From NCBI GenBank assembly GCA_020850325.1, contig JADZEW010000001.1, positions 62,001 to 126,000 on the forward strand: a DNA stretch of 64,000 nt. The letters are read 5' to 3'. Below, in pieces: positions 54,087 to 64,000 of the stretch (its first letter is position 1; each line of letters starts with the position of its first letter). The translations under genes were made by a program, and so were the position numbers. The stretch comes from Methanoregulaceae archaeon. Its GTDB lineage: Bacteria > Armatimonadota > Fimbriimonadia > Fimbriimonadales > Fimbriimonadaceae. Below the pieces are notes generated by a model. It made no database searches. It saw only the letters and a list, made by a program, of their open reading frames with translations, and was not told the DNA's origin.

Positions 54087-55120
54087 AGGATCTGCACGTC
54101 GTTCGGGCCCTTCTGCACGGTGCCAATGATCGCCGCCGCTTCGCCCGACTCGTTCAGCCGTTGCACCACCGCCGCCGCGAACTCCTTGTCCACGAGCAAC
54201 ACCATGCCGATTCCCATGTTGAACGTGCGGTACATCTCGACGTCGGGCACTCCGCCCGTGTCCTGAATCAGCCGGAAGATCGGCAACGGCGACCACGACC
54301 GCCGCTCGATAATGGCCTGATAGTCCGAGGGCAGCACCCGGGGAAGGTTGTCGTAAAGACCTCCGCCGGTAATGTGCGCAAGCGCATAGATTTGCGGAAG
54401 TTCCTGAAGCAAGGGATAGATGGATCGGTAGTAGCAGCGGTGGGGAGTCAGCAGTTCCTCGCCGAGCGTCCTTCCCAAACCCGGAACCTCGTCCCGGACC
54501 GACATGCCGCCCATCTCGAGCAATACCCGCCGCGCCAGCGAGAAGCCGTTCGTGTGTAAGCCGTTGCTGGCCACGCCGATGATCGCGTCGCCGGTCGTGG
54601 GCTTGCCGCGCGGCAGTTTGCGATCGGCGTCCACCACGCCGACAATCGTGCCCACCACATCGACCTCGTCGTCGTGATAGACCCCCGGCATTTCGGCGGT
54701 CTCACCGCCGATGAGCACCGTCCCCGACTCGCTGCACGCTGTCGCCATCCCGCGCAGCACCGCCTCAAACTGGCTGGACTGCAGCCGCGACGTGCCGTAG
54801 TAGTCGAGAAAGAAGAGCGGACGCGCGCCTTGGCATAGGATGTCGTTGATGCAGTGGTTGACGATGTCGTGGCCGAGGCCCTCATACCAGCCAACCATCG
54901 CCGCGACTTTGGTTTTCGTGCCCACCCCGTCGATCGAACTCACCAAGATGGGATTCTCGATATCGGGGAAGCTGGCGCGGAACAGACCGCCGAATCCGCC
55001 CACCCCTGCGACGACGTTCTCGTTGTAAGTGGCCTGAATCGTCGGAACGACGGCGCGAAGGGCGCGTTGTGCCTCGTCGATATCGACGCCGGCATCGCGG
55101 TACGAGGGAGACTCCGCCAT
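54083..55120 (-). CDS. purM: Phosphoribosylformylglycinamidine cyclo-ligase
   Basis: 'YRDAGVDIDEAQRAL', 'SSIDGVGTKTKVA', 'HCINDILCQGARPLFFLDYYGT', 'GGETAEMPGVY', 'ITGGGLYDNLPR'. Confidence 0.97.
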   Translation of the reverse strand: MAESPSYRDAGVDIDEAQRALRAVVPTIQATYNENVVAGVGGFGGLFRASFPDIENPILVSSIDGVGTKTKVAAMVGWYEGLGHDIVNHCINDILCQGARPLFFLDYYGTSRLQSSQFEAVLRGMATACSESGTVLIGGETAEMPGVYHDDEVDVVGTIVGVVDADRKLPRGKPTTGDAIIGVASNGLHTNGFSLARRVLLEMGGMSVRDEVPGLGRTLGEELLTPHRCYYRSIYPLLQELPQIYALAHITGGGLYDNLPRVLPSDYQAIIERRSWSPLPIFRLIQDTGGVPDVEMYRTFNMGIGMVLLVDKEFAAAVVQRLNESGEAAAIIGTVQKGPNDVQIL

Positions 55121-55197
55121 AGGTGCGAGCGTACCCGTGGCTCAATCAGCTTCACTTGGTGATACCGTCCGGGCGGGCTGTGCGTCTGGTTCCTTCG

Positions 55198-56310
55198 ATG
55201 ATGCTTTTGACGCTTGCGTTGATGGACGACGATGCCGCCTTTCAGAAGGCGCTGAAGTGGGTGGAGGGACAGATTGCTCGAGTGGAGCAAGGGCCGAGAT
55301 TCGGGGACGACGGCGCGATGCGGTTTGCCGCTATGGATGCGCAGGAGGCTTGCGAAGCGGTGCTGGCGAAGTACGGCTCACGCCCGGCGATCCACCGCGT
55401 GATGGGGCGCGTCCATCAGGCACTGGGCAAGTACGCGGAGGCTTCCGCGGCATTCGAACTCGGCGGCCAACCCGCCCAGGCGAATCGCTCGCGAGAGTTC
55501 GGGCAGGTGAAGTCACAGTTCGAGGCGAACCATCCAAAGCGGGTGGTGGCCAGCATGGCCCGGATCGGCGAAGGGGGCAAGGTGCGCTGGGTCATCGCGC
55601 ACGGCGATCGCCACTCGGACACCGACGCCATCATTACCCCCCACGTGAACGTACGCGTCACGATCAGCGAAGCGGGGGCCAACGTCTACACCTCGCCCAA
55701 TCTGAAGCGCCCGGAGTGGGACGAGAGCGAGTTCAACGAGGCCAATCTCTACATTCGAGATTTGAACCGCGACGGCCGGAGCGAGGTCGTGTTCATCGGC
55801 GTCTTCTATGGGGCCAGTTGGACGCCGTCAGTCCTAAACGTGCTCAGCGCGAGCGGTGCGAAGTGGCAGACCTCGCGGACGATCGCTACGCATGATCCGC
55901 TTTGGATCGACGATCTCGATGGCAATGGCACGATCGAAGTAGGTGGGGTCAATGTGATTGGGGTCACCCTCTCGCATGCTGCTCAGCCGCGTTGGCTCGA
56001 AGTCTACGAGTGGACACCCGCCGCCGGCCCGGTGCGTGCCGACTCGAAGTATCGCAACCGTTACCGAGACCTTCGGAAGGAGATCGACGAGTTGCTGAAG
56101 GAGAACGAGCACGACTGGGAGCTACTTGCCTACCGAGGACGTACCGCCCGCATCTTCGGCAATCGCAACGAGGCGGCAAACTGGGAGCAACGAGCGCAAG
56201 CTGCTTTCGCGGCCGAGCGACGACGCGATTCCGAACTGCCAGCCTCGCTCGGCGCCTACATCCGAAAGGTGGTTCGCCAAGACGAAGTGGGCGACTCGCC
56301 GCGCATGTAG
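55198..56310 (+). CDS. Hypothetical protein
   Basis: ORF with 'IRDLNRDGRSEVVFIG', 'IDDLDGNGTIEVGG' FG-GAP/VCBS-like motifs. Confidence 0.6.
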   Translation: MMLLTLALMDDDAAFQKALKWVEGQIARVEQGPRFGDDGAMRFAAMDAQEACEAVLAKYGSRPAIHRVMGRVHQALGKYAEASAAFELGGQPAQANRSREFGQVKSQFEANHPKRVVASMARIGEGGKVRWVIAHGDRHSDTDAIITPHVNVRVTISEAGANVYTSPNLKRPEWDESEFNEANLYIRDLNRDGRSEVVFIGVFYGASWTPSVLNVLSASGAKWQTSRTIATHDPLWIDDLDGNGTIEVGGVNVIGVTLSHAAQPRWLEVYEWTPAAGPVRADSKYRNRYRDLRKEIDELLKENEHDWELLAYRGRTARIFGNRNEAANWEQRAQAAFAAERRRDSELPASLGAYIRKVVRQDEVGDSPRM

Positions 56311-56325
56311 GGTAAATCGCCAAAG

Positions 56326-57921
56326 TTGAAGAGCGATCCCGCCGGAACGGTCAATCCGTGGCGTTTCATCCCCCTCCTGTACTTCATGCAGGCGGTTCCG
56401 GTTACGCTCGTGCAAGACGTCGCGACCGTCGTCTACAAAGACCTCGGCATCGCAAACGAGTCGATCACGCGATGGACGTCGCTGATCGCACTGCCGTGGT
56501 CGCTTCAAATGATCCTCGGTCCGCTGGTGGACCTCAACGGCACCAAGCGCCGGTGGATCGCCGGCGGTCAACTCGCCATCGCCGCCGGGCTGATCCTCGC
56601 CGCCTTTGCGCTAGGCACACCGAGAGCGTTTGAGCTGTCGCTGGTGATCTTGGGCTTCACCGCGGTTGCAAGCGCGCTCACCAACATCGCCACTGACGGG
56701 TTCGTGATTCTCTCGACCACCAAGAACCAGCAGGCGAAGTTTGCCGGGTTCATGTCGACGTTCTACCGCCTGGGGCGGCTGTTCGGCGCGAGCCTCCTCG
56801 TGTTCCTTGCCGGCGTGCTCATGCGCTCCATGCCCGCGGGCCAAGCTTGGCCCATCGTGTTCTTCCTGGGCACGGCGGTCTATGGGTTGGCCCACCTCGG
56901 ACTGCGACCCCTTCTTCCCCGCCCCGAAGCGGACATCGTGAAGGGGGATCGGGCCGAGACCTCGATCACCCTTCGCCAGACCGTTGCCTTGCTCGGTACC
57001 GCGCTCGGCGGCTACTTTACGATCAACGCGATCGTGCGGCTGGTCGCTCATGCCTTGGCGGTGAACTTCGACATCATGCCTGGCTGGCGGCTACCCGAGG
57101 ACAACCGTATTCCCCAACTGATGGGCACCGTCGAAGGCGGGCAGATCGGGTCTCCCGTGATGACGGAAGTGGCCCAACTGGTCGTGGCGGGGACGGTCGC
57201 CGTTCTCTCGGTCTCGGCCGCCATCCGCTGGATTCGTGGCCGCGAGATGGGCAATGCCCTTGGTAGCTTCTTCGCTCAAGAGCGGGTTGCCGCGATCCTG
57301 TTCTTCATCCTCTTCTATCGGTTCGGCGAGGCGATGGTCGGGAAGATCACACCGCTGTTCCTCAAGGACGCGCTCGACAAAGGCGGGCTGGGCATCGGTA
57401 ACGAGCAGCTCGGCCTGTTGAGCGGCGGGGTGGGCGTGGTTGGGATCATCCTCGGCGGCATTACCGGCGGCTGGGTGGTGTCGAAGATCGGCCTGCGGCG
57501 GGCGTTCATTCCGCTTGCGCTCGCAATGCACGTGCCGAACATTCTCTACCTGCTGGCGAGTTACCGACTCTTACCCATGCAGGCGTACGACCTTCCCTGG
57601 CTGGGGCCGCTCAGCCCAATGCTCGGCGGAATGTTGTTCGTCGACCAGTTCGGCTACGGGTTCGGGTTCGCCGGGTACATGATCTACTTGATGTGGGTTG
57701 CCCAGCGGGGCAACTTTGTGACGAGCCACTACGCGATCGGCACCGGCCTCGGTGCGTTGTGCATCGCCATCGCGGGGATTCTCAGCGGCGTGGTGCAGGC
57801 GAACTTTGGCTACTCGGGGGTGTTCTGGGCGGTGCTGGTCGGATCGATTCCAGGATTGCTCGCATTGCTGTGGATACCGTTGGAGGATGCGCATCGCTCG
57901 ATCAAAGTCTCGGTGGAATAG
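56326..57921 (+). CDS. MFS transporter (AmpG-like)
   Basis: 'FIPLLYFMQAVPVTLVQDVATVVYKDLGI', multiple TM segments. Confidence 0.85.
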   Translation: MKSDPAGTVNPWRFIPLLYFMQAVPVTLVQDVATVVYKDLGIANESITRWTSLIALPWSLQMILGPLVDLNGTKRRWIAGGQLAIAAGLILAAFALGTPRAFELSLVILGFTAVASALTNIATDGFVILSTTKNQQAKFAGFMSTFYRLGRLFGASLLVFLAGVLMRSMPAGQAWPIVFFLGTAVYGLAHLGLRPLLPRPEADIVKGDRAETSITLRQTVALLGTALGGYFTINAIVRLVAHALAVNFDIMPGWRLPEDNRIPQLMGTVEGGQIGSPVMTEVAQLVVAGTVAVLSVSAAIRWIRGREMGNALGSFFAQERVAAILFFILFYRFGEAMVGKITPLFLKDALDKGGLGIGNEQLGLLSGGVGVVGIILGGITGGWVVSKIGLRRAFIPLALAMHVPNILYLLASYRLLPMQAYDLPWLGPLSPMLGGMLFVDQFGYGFGFAGYMIYLMWVAQRGNFVTSHYAIGTGLGALCIAIAGILSGVVQANFGYSGVFWAVLVGSIPGLLALLWIPLEDAHRSIKVSVE

Positions 57922-59713
57922 TTGGCTCGCCACCGTGGTCGTTGTGGCCAATGGCTGTGGGTCCGGCAGTCAGCAAACGGATCCCCTCACCCCCCAACCC
58001 CCTCTCCCCGCAAAGCGAGGAGAGGGGGAGATGGACCCTTGGACGGTCGTCAACCGAGACGCGGCTGAGAAAACGCTCGCCTGGGTGAGCAATGGGCAAG
58101 TCGGGGCGAGAATCAGTCGCTCGGGAGAGATCGCCCTCATCCTCCTACCCTCTGAATCCGGGCCCGAGAACTGGACTCCCTACAAGCACCGGTCAATCCG
58201 GCACACTTGGGATGGCCAGACCATCGAACCCGAATCCGACTACGAGGAACGATGGGATCTCCGCACCGGAGTTCTGACCCAGCGCTACTCGTTCCGCGGG
58301 CTGAGAGTTCTCGTAACCACGCAAGTCGTTGGCGACCGGATCGAGCAAGAGCGGCACGTCATCGCCGAAACCGATGGGGTGCTCGGCCCGCCCGTGAGGC
58401 GGATGACCCGGGGCGAGGCGACGACCTTGGGGAGCCTCTCCACTCTCGACCCAGGTGAGGGCGCATCGGTCGAAATCGATGGCCCCGCCGAGGACCAGCA
58501 GGCGATCAACGCGATGCGGTTGACGCTCTTGTCGTCGATCCACCCAGGGGTTGGCCGATCGATCGCACCCCACGGAACCAGCTCGACACTCTACAACGGC
58601 CGGGTCTTCTGGGACGCCGAGATGTGGGTGTTCCCGAGCCTCTTGTTGCTGGATCCCGCACGGGCCAAGTCGATCCTGGACTACCGCCTTGCGCGCACCG
58701 GCGCTGCCCTCCAAAATGCAGAGCAATGGAGCAAAGAGAGGGGAACTAAGCTCTCGAATGCGGCGATGAAGTTTCCGTGGGAGTCGGGGCTGAGCGGCGC
58801 CGAACTCGCCACCGGCGAGTTCAAGGATGAGCTCCACGTGAACGGCGGCGTGTTGTGGGCGCTCCATCAAGGCCAGCAGTTTGGACTCGTAGAGTCTCAG
58901 CAAACCGACCCGATCGCCCAAGGCCTCAGCGCGTTTTGGCGTGGACTGCTGACCGCTCGCCCCATCCCCAGTGTAGACGCGGGTTTCGACTCCCGCTCGC
59001 GAGACGAGGCCCCGCGCAATCTCTACGACCTCAAGAACGTCCTCGGCGTCGACGAATGGAAACGCGTGGACAACGAGTTGTACACGAACCTACTCGCGCA
59101 ATGGACGATCAACGGCCGCACGTGGAAGCGTCCAAGTTGGGCCCCGGAGCTCTACCTACCCCGAAGGGCCGGCTCCTTCACCGCCTACGAAGGCGAGCGG
59201 CAAAACGTGTTCAAGCAGGCGAACACGCTGCTCGCGGTGTACCCGCTTCAGTATTCCGGCGCGGAAAAGGAAGCCCAGCGGCTGCTCGCCCTTTATGCGC
59301 ACAAGATCGACAAACGTGGTCCGCCGATGGCCGAGGCGATCCACGCAACCGTCCGCGCGCGATTCGGAGACCCCGGCGAGGCTTATGCCGAGTGGCGCAA
59401 AGGCTGGAAAGAGTTCATGCGCAACGGACTCTTCAGCGAAAGTCGCAAGGAAGATCGGACCGTTTTCGTCACCGGAGCGGGCGGCTGCCTGCAAACCGTG
59501 CTCTACGGATTCGCCGGATTTCGGATAGACTATCAGCAGAACCCGGACGCGAAATGGAGCATTCAGCTCCGCGACGGTGGATGGTTGAATGTGAGTCCCC
59601 GGCTACCGACCCCTTGGAAGCGAATCACGCTGCGAGGAGTGACGATTCTGGGCAAGAAACTCACGTTTGTCATCACCGCCGAGAAGGTCCAGGTACTGGA
59701 AGGAGACGGGTAG
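57887..59713 (+). CDS. GH65-like glycoside hydrolase/phosphorylase-fold protein
   Basis: 'TLYNGRVFWDAEMWVFPSLLLLDPARAKSILDYRL', 'GAKFPWESGLSGAELA'-type sequence. Confidence 0.7.
   Translation: MRIARSKSRWNSWLATVVVVANGCGSGSQQTDPLTPQPPLPAKRGEGEMDPWTVVNRDAAEKTLAWVSNGQVGARISRSGEIALILLPSESGPENWTPYKHRSIRHTWDGQTIEPESDYEERWDLRTGVLTQRYSFRGLRVLVTTQVVGDRIEQERHVIAETDGVLGPPVRRMTRGEATTLGSLSTLDPGEGASVEIDGPAEDQQAINAMRLTLLSSIHPGVGRSIAPHGTSSTLYNGRVFWDAEMWVFPSLLLLDPARAKSILDYRLARTGAALQNAEQWSKERGTKLSNAAMKFPWESGLSGAELATGEFKDELHVNGGVLWALHQGQQFGLVESQQTDPIAQGLSAFWRGLLTARPIPSVDAGFDSRSRDEAPRNLYDLKNVLGVDEWKRVDNELYTNLLAQWTINGRTWKRPSWAPELYLPRRAGSFTAYEGERQNVFKQANTLLAVYPLQYSGAEKEAQRLLALYAHKIDKRGPPMAEAIHATVRARFGDPGEAYAEWRKGWKEFMRNGLFSESRKEDRTVFVTGAGGCLQTVLYGFAGFRIDYQQNPDAKWSIQLRDGGWLNVSPRLPTPWKRITLRGVTILGKKLTFVITAEKVQVLEGDG
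57980..58035. repeat. C-rich palindromic repeat embedded in frame in the GH65-like gene
   Basis: ccctcaccccccaaccccctctccccgcaaagcgaggagagggggag, encoding PLTPQPPLPAKRGEGE. Confidence 0.85.
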
Positions 59714-59721
59714 AAGAAGTT

Positions 59722-60483
59722 ATGCCGAATGTTGTTCTCACCATCGACTGCGAAGGAGCCCACCACGATCGCTGCTATACCAGCGAATACGTCAAGATTC
59801 TGGAGAGCGCGTTTGTCCCCGCGACGTGGTTGATCCACGTTTCGATGAAGGACCCGAGCGCCAACACTAACCTGTACTATCACGAGTACGTCCACAAGAT
59901 CCCCAGCTGGCACGAGTTCGGAATGAAGGTCAACTTCGAGAACGAGCGCGGCTATGTCGAGGACGAGAAAGAGCGATGCAACATCATGTGGATCGCCAAG
60001 GACACCTTGAAGTCCCACCTGATGAAGGCGACTTCGTTCCGCGCAGGCGGCTTTGCGTTGCTCCCATCGGACATCAAATACCTTGAGGATATGGGCATCA
60101 TCGTCGACAGTTCGGTGGTTCCCGATGCCGAGTACAAGATGTTCGTCGACTGGACCGGCGCTCCGCACGAGCCCTACCATTCCGACACCGCCGACCTCAA
60201 GAAGGAAGGCAACAACAAGGTTCTCCACGTGCCGGTTGCCACCCACAACGGGATGCATGGCTACCTGCACCACGGGTTCGATGCGCTCGTTCCGCTTTTT
60301 GAAGCGAACATGCATCGTGAAGTCATCTGCCTCGGATTGCGGGACTACCACGACTCGTGCGACGACCTGCAGAAGACCATCCAGTATTTCCGCGGCAAGG
60401 GCGCGCACTTCACGACGCTCACCCAAGCCGCCAGCGAGCATTACGAGCACCATGCGGCGCTTGCCGCCGCGCAGGCCAAGTAG
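59722..60483 (+). CDS. Polysaccharide deacetylase-like protein
   Basis: 'NVVLTIDCEGAHHDRCYTSEYVKILE', 'SFRAGGFALLPSDIKYLEDMGIIVDSSVVP'. Confidence 0.75.
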   Translation: MPNVVLTIDCEGAHHDRCYTSEYVKILESAFVPATWLIHVSMKDPSANTNLYYHEYVHKIPSWHEFGMKVNFENERGYVEDEKERCNIMWIAKDTLKSHLMKATSFRAGGFALLPSDIKYLEDMGIIVDSSVVPDAEYKMFVDWTGAPHEPYHSDTADLKKEGNNKVLHVPVATHNGMHGYLHHGFDALVPLFEANMHREVICLGLRDYHDSCDDLQKTIQYFRGKGAHFTTLTQAASEHYEHHAALAAAQAK

Positions 60484-60568
60484 TCTCAAATCGGGATGAG
60501 GAAGCGGGTGGGAGCGATCTCCCGCCCGCTTTGTTCTTTTGCGATCCGCAACCTGGTAGATTGTGCCC

Positions 60569-61204
60569 ATGAGGGCATCCCTCCTGTTGATCAGCATTGT
60601 CGTCCTTGCCGGTTGCGGCGCTAAGCCTTATGTGGGTACAGCTCCAGCCGGAAAGCACCAGGACATCTCGTTCCGGGCGGTCTCAACCAAGTTGGAGTAC
60701 CAGTCCGGCGAACCGATCAGACTCGCGGGTTACGTCAAGAACGAAGGCAAGCGGCTGCAAACGGTGCTGATCGACGCTGACCCCCGGATTGGCGTCGTCT
60801 TCCGGTGTGAGATCAAGGGATCGAGTGGCGCATTCACTCCTGAACTCCGCCCGGCCGAGCCGCGCGCAGAACTCGCACTCGATAACTCCTCGTTCATGAT
60901 TCTCGACCCGGAGAAGGAGTCTCGCGTCAGCGTGTTCGATATCCGCACCGTGAAAGGTCCCGACGGGAAGACCGGAACTCTGCCTCCGGGCGAATACCAA
61001 GCGATGATTCGCTACGAGGTTCCGCCCACCGCCGGTGAGAAAACCACCGACGGCCAATCGGTTACCCAACTCGGACAATCGGCGCGCTACTTATCGAAGT
61101 CACCGCGGGCGGTGTGGGAAGGCATCGTCACGTTCAAGGTCAGCGCCGACGCCTACACTCCGCCGAGTCGTGGACCGCGCGGCGGCGGACCTAGCGGCGG
61201 ATAG
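60569..61204 (+). CDS. Hypothetical lipoprotein
   Basis: Lipobox 'LLISIVVLAGCGAK'. Confidence 0.6.
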   Translation: MRASLLLISIVVLAGCGAKPYVGTAPAGKHQDISFRAVSTKLEYQSGEPIRLAGYVKNEGKRLQTVLIDADPRIGVVFRCEIKGSSGAFTPELRPAEPRAELALDNSSFMILDPEKESRVSVFDIRTVKGPDGKTGTLPPGEYQAMIRYEVPPTAGEKTTDGQSVTQLGQSARYLSKSPRAVWEGIVTFKVSADAYTPPSRGPRGGGPSGG

Positions 61205-62875
61205 TCAGCGCCCTGCCGCTCCCGAGGTCGAGATGCGGGGGTCGACTCCCGTTTGGCGATTGCCCTGCCCAGTCGTCCAAATGGCATGGCAGGAACCCAT
61301 CGTGCGCGCTTGAGCCTCGAACACGTGCCCCCTGGCCTCCATCGCGGTTCGCAGGTCAGAACCAAGTCCGTAGGGCTCCCACCGGATCGCGTCCGGCATC
61401 CACTGATGGTGGAAGCGTGGGGCCGCAACCGCTCGCTGGATGTTCATTCCGTGGTCGACCACGTTCATGATCGTCTGGAAAACGGTGTTGATGATCGTCG
61501 GTCCGCCCGGTGACCCGAGCACCATCACCACTTTGCCATCCTTGGCGAGGATCGTCGGCGTCATCGACGACAGGGGCCGCTTTCCGGGCTGGATCGAGTT
61601 CTTCTCGCCTTGAATGAGCCCGAACAGGTTCGGCGTGCCCGGCTGAGCCGCGAAGTCGTCCATCTCGTTGTTCAGCAAAAAGCCAGCTCCTTCGACCACC
61701 GCACCTGCGCCGTAGCTGCCATTGAGCGTGTACGTCGTACTGACCGCATTGCCCTCGCCATCGATGATCGAGTAGTGGGTCGTTTGCTCAGATTCCTTGC
61801 CCCAGGGTTTGATCTCCTTCGCGGGGAGGGCTCGATCGGTGATGCTCTTACGGAGTCGGCTGATGTAGTCGGGCGCGAGAAGCTGGGCGACCGGCACGGA
61901 GACGAAGTCGGAATCGCCCAAGTGCTCGGACCGATCCGCAAAGGCGCGTTTCATCGCCTCGACCGCCAAGTGAAGCGTTGCCGATGAGTTCCATCCGAGT
62001 GACTTAAGGTCATCGCCCTCGACCATCCCCAGCATCTGCAAGAGCGCGATCCCGCCTGAACTCGGTGGCGGCATCGTAATCACCTCGTATCCACGATACG
62101 TGCCGACCAGCGGCTTCCGCGCGACCACGCGGTAGCTCTTGAGGTCCTCGGCGGTGATCAGCCCACCTTTGGCCGCCATGTCCTTCACGATGAAACCCGC
62201 GGTCTCGCCCTCGTAGAAGTCCTTTGCCCCATGGTCGCGGATGCGCTCCAGCGTCCTTCCGAGGTCGGGTTGCCGGAAGTTCTCGCCCTCCGCATAGAAC
62301 CTACCGTTGCGGCAGAACTGGGCGTAGGCCGCCGGAAATGGCTTGAACAAATCGGCATTTTCGCGAAGGCTATCCGCCAGCCCACGCGGCATCTTGAACC
62401 CACGATTTGCAAGCAAGACCGCGGGCTCGATCAACTCCTGCCATCGGAGTTTCCCGAACCTTCGGTGCGCCTCCGCCAGGCCCGCAACCGTCCCCGGAAC
62501 CCCGGCCGCCCGGTAACCGACGAGGGAGTCCTTCGTCACTTTGCCGTCTGGTCCGATGTACATCGTCTTCGTTGCGGAGAGCGGCGCAATCTCGCGGAAA
62601 TCCAGCGCCACCGTCTCGCCGCTGCGCCGGCGAACGATCATAAACCCGCCCCCGCCGAGGTTCCCCGCCGCTGGATGCGTGACCGCCAACGCAAAGCCCA
62701 CCGCAACCGCCGCGTCGACGGCGGTTCCTCCCTTGGCCATGATGTCCGCTCCGATTTGCGACGCAATCGCGCTGTCCGACACCACCGCCTCGTACCAGTA
62801 GCGCTGAGGGTGTAACTGGGCATGACCCACGCCAGCAACTGCGCAGATCGCAAGCGCAATAAGCGATCTATTCAT
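61205..62875 (-). CDS. ggt: Gamma-glutamyltransferase
   Basis: 'GGTAVDAAVAVGFALAVTHPAAGNLGGGGFMIVR', 'QTTHYSIIDGEGNAVSTTYTLN', 'GSPGGPTIINTVFQ'. Confidence 0.95.
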   Translation of the reverse strand: MNRSLIALAICAVAGVGHAQLHPQRYWYEAVVSDSAIASQIGADIMAKGGTAVDAAVAVGFALAVTHPAAGNLGGGGFMIVRRRSGETVALDFREIAPLSATKTMYIGPDGKVTKDSLVGYRAAGVPGTVAGLAEAHRRFGKLRWQELIEPAVLLANRGFKMPRGLADSLRENADLFKPFPAAYAQFCRNGRFYAEGENFRQPDLGRTLERIRDHGAKDFYEGETAGFIVKDMAAKGGLITAEDLKSYRVVARKPLVGTYRGYEVITMPPPSSGGIALLQMLGMVEGDDLKSLGWNSSATLHLAVEAMKRAFADRSEHLGDSDFVSVPVAQLLAPDYISRLRKSITDRALPAKEIKPWGKESEQTTHYSIIDGEGNAVSTTYTLNGSYGAGAVVEGAGFLLNNEMDDFAAQPGTPNLFGLIQGEKNSIQPGKRPLSSMTPTILAKDGKVVMVLGSPGGPTIINTVFQTIMNVVDHGMNIQRAVAAPRFHHQWMPDAIRWEPYGLGSDLRTAMEARGHVFEAQARTMGSCHAIWTTGQGNRQTGVDPRISTSGAAGR

Positions 62876-62928
62876 AGTCCATTTTGGCCCGCCCAATCTT
62901 CGGGCAGCTTAGCCTGCCAAAATCATCC

Positions 62929-64000
62929 GTGTCCTCGGCCGCCTTCACAACCCTTGGCTGCAAAGTCAACCAATACGAAACCCAGCGAATCTTGGAGAGC
63001 TTCTCCGAAGATGGTTTTGAGGTCGTTCCCTTCGATCAGCCAGCTGACATTTACGTCATCAACACCTGCAGCGTGACCTCGATCGCCGAGAGCAAGAGCC
63101 GCTACACGGTGCGCCGCGCCCTGCGCAAAAACCCTGCGGCTAGGGTGGTCGTTACCGGTTGCGCGGGCCAGTTCGCGCTGATCCGCGGCGAGGAAATCCC
63201 CGGCGCCGACCTGATCGTGCCGAATCCCGAAAAGCTGCGAACCATCGAGTTCGCAAGGAACGCCTTTCCGGAGTTGTTCGAGGATTTGGCCTCCAATCTG
63301 AAGTCTGAAATCAACAATCCGAAACTCGGGTCGACCCCACCCCCCGGCCCCCTCCCCGCAAGCGGAGAGGGGGAGTCCGGTCCCCTCACCCCCCAGCCCC
63401 CTCTTCCCGCCGTTCATAGGGGCGAGGGGGAGTTGAGGGGACGCACCCGAGCGACCCTGAAGATCCAAGACGGCTGCAGCGTGATGTGCAGCTATTGCTC
63501 GATCCCCTACACTCGGCCGGGCTTGGTGTCTCGTCCCCATGAAGAGGTGATCGCCGAAGCGGTCCGTATGGCCGAAGCCGGCTATCGCGAGATCGTCTTG
63601 ACCGGAGTATTGATCGGCGCGTACGGGCCTGAAACCGGCAGCGGTGGCCCAGACTTTGAGGAACTGATTGAGTTGATTGGAAAGGCCGTCAGCAGAGCAC
63701 AAGTCATCCCGGCCGCTTCCCCCGTCCGACTCCGCATCTCGAGCATCGAACTCCGCCAAGTGACGCCGCGGGTCATCAGCCTGATTGAGCGCGGCGTCGT
63801 GGTTCCCCACCTGCACATCCCTCTGCAGGCGGGCAGCGACCGCGTGCTCGCCGACATGAACCGGCCCTACACCCAAACCGACTACCTCGATATCGCCCGG
63901 AGGCTGAAGCAACAGGTCCCCAATATCAGCCTCACCACCGACATCATGGTCGGCTTCCCCACCGAGACCGAGGACGATTTCGCCGAGACGGTTCGCGTAT
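62929..64000 (+). CDS. mtaB: MiaB-like tRNA methylthiotransferase (MtaB type), runs off window end
   Basis: Not in supplied ORF list; reading from GTG 62929: 'FTTLGCKVNQYETQ', 'INTCSVTSIAESKSR', 'VVTGCAGQ', radical SAM 'QDGCSVMCSYCSIPYTRP'. Confidence 0.88.
   Translation, partial: MSSAAFTTLGCKVNQYETQRILESFSEDGFEVVPFDQPADIYVINTCSVTSIAESKSRYTVRRALRKNPAARVVVTGCAGQFALIRGEEIPGADLIVPNPEKLRTIEFARNAFPELFEDLASNLKSEINNPKLGSTPPPGPLPASGEGESGPLTPQPPLPAVHRGEGELRGRTRATLKIQDGCSVMCSYCSIPYTRPGLVSRPHEEVIAEAVRMAEAGYREIVLTGVLIGAYGPETGSGGPDFEELIELIGKAVSRAQVIPAASPVRLRISSIELRQVTPRVISLIERGVVVPHLHIPLQAGSDRVLADMNRPYTQTDYLDIARRLKQQVPNISLTTDIMVGFPTETEDDFAETVRV
63344..63440. repeat. Tandem C-rich palindromic repeats embedded in frame in mtaB-like gene
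   Basis: ccccccggccccctccccgcaagcggagagggggag..ccctcaccccccagccccctcttcccgccgttcataggggcgagggggag. Confidence 0.85.

Overview
The window looks like two parts. Positions 1 to ~37,022 are the right-hand portion of a mobile genomic island. It holds a phage/plasmid-type primase-helicase, a serine recombinase, a VirD4/TraG-like ATPase, a 20-kb leftward conflict-type gene cluster, a type I R-M + Septu-like (PtuAB) operon, and Mrr and VRR-NUC nucleases. It ends in a ~48-nt 3' fragment of a tRNA-Thr(TGT) gene, a probable att site. Positions ~37.1-64 kb look like ordinary chromosome: DUF1080, porin-like, TauE/rhodanese/MBL, pnp, rpsO, sufB, purM, ggt, an mtaB-like gene, a RAYT-like transposase with flanking REP-like repeats, and palindromic repeats inserted in frame in genes.

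The most interesting part is ~5.7-26.3 kb. An ECF-like sigma factor with two region-4-like HTHs is followed by an overlapping gene of unknown function, two tandem paralogous CHAT-protease proteins, a protein I read as Lon-like protease + STAND NTPase + beta-propeller, a propeller-only paralog lacking the NTPase, decayed third copies, and a repeated family of small ~90-aa proteins. I found a bipartite promoter-like motif, GTAAAC-N18-GAA(C/T), seven times in this cluster (five on -, two on +). Each copy lies immediately upstream of a plausible start codon, with identical spacing. I propose, as inference, a self-contained protease/sigma-factor regulon made of small promoter-gene-hairpin cassettes. 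No searches or computations were run; every family call is from motif reading.
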